A DNA stretch of 64,000 bases from Leuctra nigra (Eukaryota > Arthropoda > Insecta > Plecoptera > Leuctridae): assembly GCA_934045905.1 (NCBI GenBank), contig OW203762.1, positions 1,922,001-1,986,000 on the forward strand. The letters run 5' to 3'. A model generated the notes under the pieces. It saw only the letters and a list, made by a program, of their open reading frames with translations. It did not search any database and was not told the DNA's origin. Position numbers and translations under genes: made by a program. Every line of letters starts with the position of its first letter. Position 1 is the first letter of the stretch. This document shows positions 62,573 to 64,000 of the stretch, in pieces.

Positions 62573-64000
62573 GTGTCACAGTTTACGTTCTTTGCACAAA
62601 GACTAGTCACAACATTACTGTAAATTCTCAGTGTTGCATGCGTTGAAAACTTGAGCAAATGTTATTCTCATTACAGCTTTATAAACATTTTTTTTGGTTT
62701 GGCTTGATGAGAGCGCCACATTAATTACATTTTCCCAACAATCATGTCTACTGTACTATTTTTACCCCGTGAATATATTTGCCTGTTATTGTTACACATT
62801 ATTCCAGGAGACAATATGCGTGTTTCTTTCTTAATCCTTGCCCATCCTTGTATGTATACCTACGAATATACCGTGTGGCGCAAAAAAATCCCCTTGATTG
62901 AGAAGTCACTTTATCGAAACTATTATGGAACTAGAGGGTCCCGTCATGTAAAACATGACCAATGTGCACCAGTGAGGTATGCGTAAATATAAAACGACAG
63001 CAATATTTGTCAGCAGAGTGTGCGTCGTTAATACACTTGACGTCGTTGATGACCCAATCTTAACAGAATACGTTAACTAATGAGGTACGAAGAAAAGCAA
63101 TTTGATCATACCTATTATGGAGAAACAATTTCATATAAGTTTCCAAATTTACACCAGAGTATTCGTACTAAGTAAAAATGAGAAGAAAAACAATGTATGC
63201 GCCGTAAAAAATATATTATATATATACATTACGTTTATACCGTGACCTGATGCCCACGACCTTTTTTTCATTTGTGATGCTATGCTATTACATGGTATCT
63301 ACGGCTTCATTATATTATACGTTCCTCAGATGTAGTGCGGAAGTAAATTTGTTTGATTTTGCGGTGCACAATTTTGGATTGTAATCAAGCTTTATCAAGT
63401 ACCGTTTCACTGATGCTAACAAATAACGTTATATTGAAGTATTCTCTTACAATAACTCATGTCACCATTACACATGATTGGTTGATGTCAGAAATACTGT
63501 TCTCTGAGCTCACACTGAGAGAAATTTCATGCGAAACTTACGCTGGAACAGCGTAAGAGTCTCATTGAACTAGACACAGGGATTTAATTTCACAAAAATA
63601 GCGAAAAGGGTTTCGCAGACTTCTACCGCAATATTTGTACTAGGCCAGTGAAATTTGTTTCACATATTTAGTGTAATTGTTTCCCTGTCTAAATATGCAA
63701 CTTTAGTGATACAGTTTCGCTGGATTATAGCGAAATTTTTCGCAGGCCCCAATATAACACGTAAGAAAAAAACATAGCAAATATTGCGCTGGATTAGCGA
63801 TTATTTTTCGCTAAGCTATACCAATGTTAAATTTTATTATTAAAAAATTTAAAAGTTATTTGACGATTACTTCACAGGATTTACTTACAACTACAATCTG
63901 AGTACATATTCACAGAGATGATAACATTGGTGCTTCATACTTTATCAACAGCAACATGAATTCGTTGTCAATACATGACTCAATACAGACCACTCTACGA
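62573..64000. other. Non-coding right flank
   Basis: AT-rich with no exon recognised. Frames at 62744-62986 and 63353-63556 have no known domain. The last 500 bases hold a cluster of small hairpins. Confidence 0.45.
63537..63800. repeat. Cluster of GCTGGA-loop hairpins
   Basis: Four short inverted repeats: CTTACGCT-GGAAC-AGCGTAAG (63537-63557), GCGAAA-AGGG-TTTCGC (63601-63616), TTTCGCT-GGATTAT-AGCGAAA (63715-63735) and a CGCT-GGATT-AGCG core (63788-63799). Three share a CGCTGGA… loop start, which suggests related copies, possibly internal structure of an unrecognised dispersed element. Confidence 0.55.

Noticed and set aside
62744..62986. 80-codon plus frame
   Set aside because: No recognisable domain, no splice context and AT-rich surroundings; likely chance.

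Overview
The window looks like one piece of a large, repeat-rich animal genome, probably an arthropod and most likely an insect. The evidence is a spliced homeobox exon, tRNA-derived SINEs of a type I associate with arthropods (recalled, not searched), several decayed non-LTR retrotransposons (RTE and CR1/Jockey types) and short inverted-repeat DNA transposons. There is no bacterial gene organisation. One 200-base run of N (2629-2828) is an assembly gap.

Only two stretches look like host coding sequence. Bases 1-147 are the end of a homeobox exon of the Nkx6 family, with a 5' splice site at 148. The next homeodomain exon is not in the window, so unless it lies in the gap the intron runs off the right edge (>63 kb). 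At 46539-46604, on the same strand, a 22-codon ATG-initiated segment has the profile of a signal peptide. It ends at a good 5' splice site and has a TATA-like box about 140 bp upstream, so it may be the first coding exon of an unidentified secreted protein nested in the Nkx6 intron.

The rest is repeats. Nine unrelated minisatellite arrays plus one GAA microsatellite fill about 37.6 kb (about 59%): 60-bp units (759-2326), 102-bp (3501-4724), 16-bp (6382-13988), 109-bp (15214-16083), GAA (21140-21374), 44-bp (22935-23556), 55-bp (26384-26825), 122-bp (27406-42128), 31-bp (52245-52745) and 38-bp (52795-62572). The three largest show higher-order structure: exact longer periods of about 1440 bp in the 16-bp array, 2553 and 1944 bp in the 122-bp array, and a 3532/3874-bp tandem duplication in the 38-bp array.

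Between the arrays lie mobile-element remains. These include an RTE LINE (18315-21137) split by a 558-bp hAT-type MITE with a perfect 8-bp target duplication, and a minus-strand LINE endonuclease fragment behind the RTE's GAA tail. A LINE 3' end (26384-27285) has part of its reverse-transcriptase reading frame amplified into the 55-bp array. A second CR1-like LINE (46811-49150) is broken by a 10-bp repeat at its catalytic motif and by a TA-flanked MITE carrying a tRNA-Ala-like cloverleaf. A 1105-bp foldback element (43342-44446) has a perfect 9-bp target duplication. Two tandem copies of a composite foldback/(ATC)n element lie at 49657-51707. Several arrays therefore sit in or next to transposon sequence, which suggests that transposons seeded some of them.
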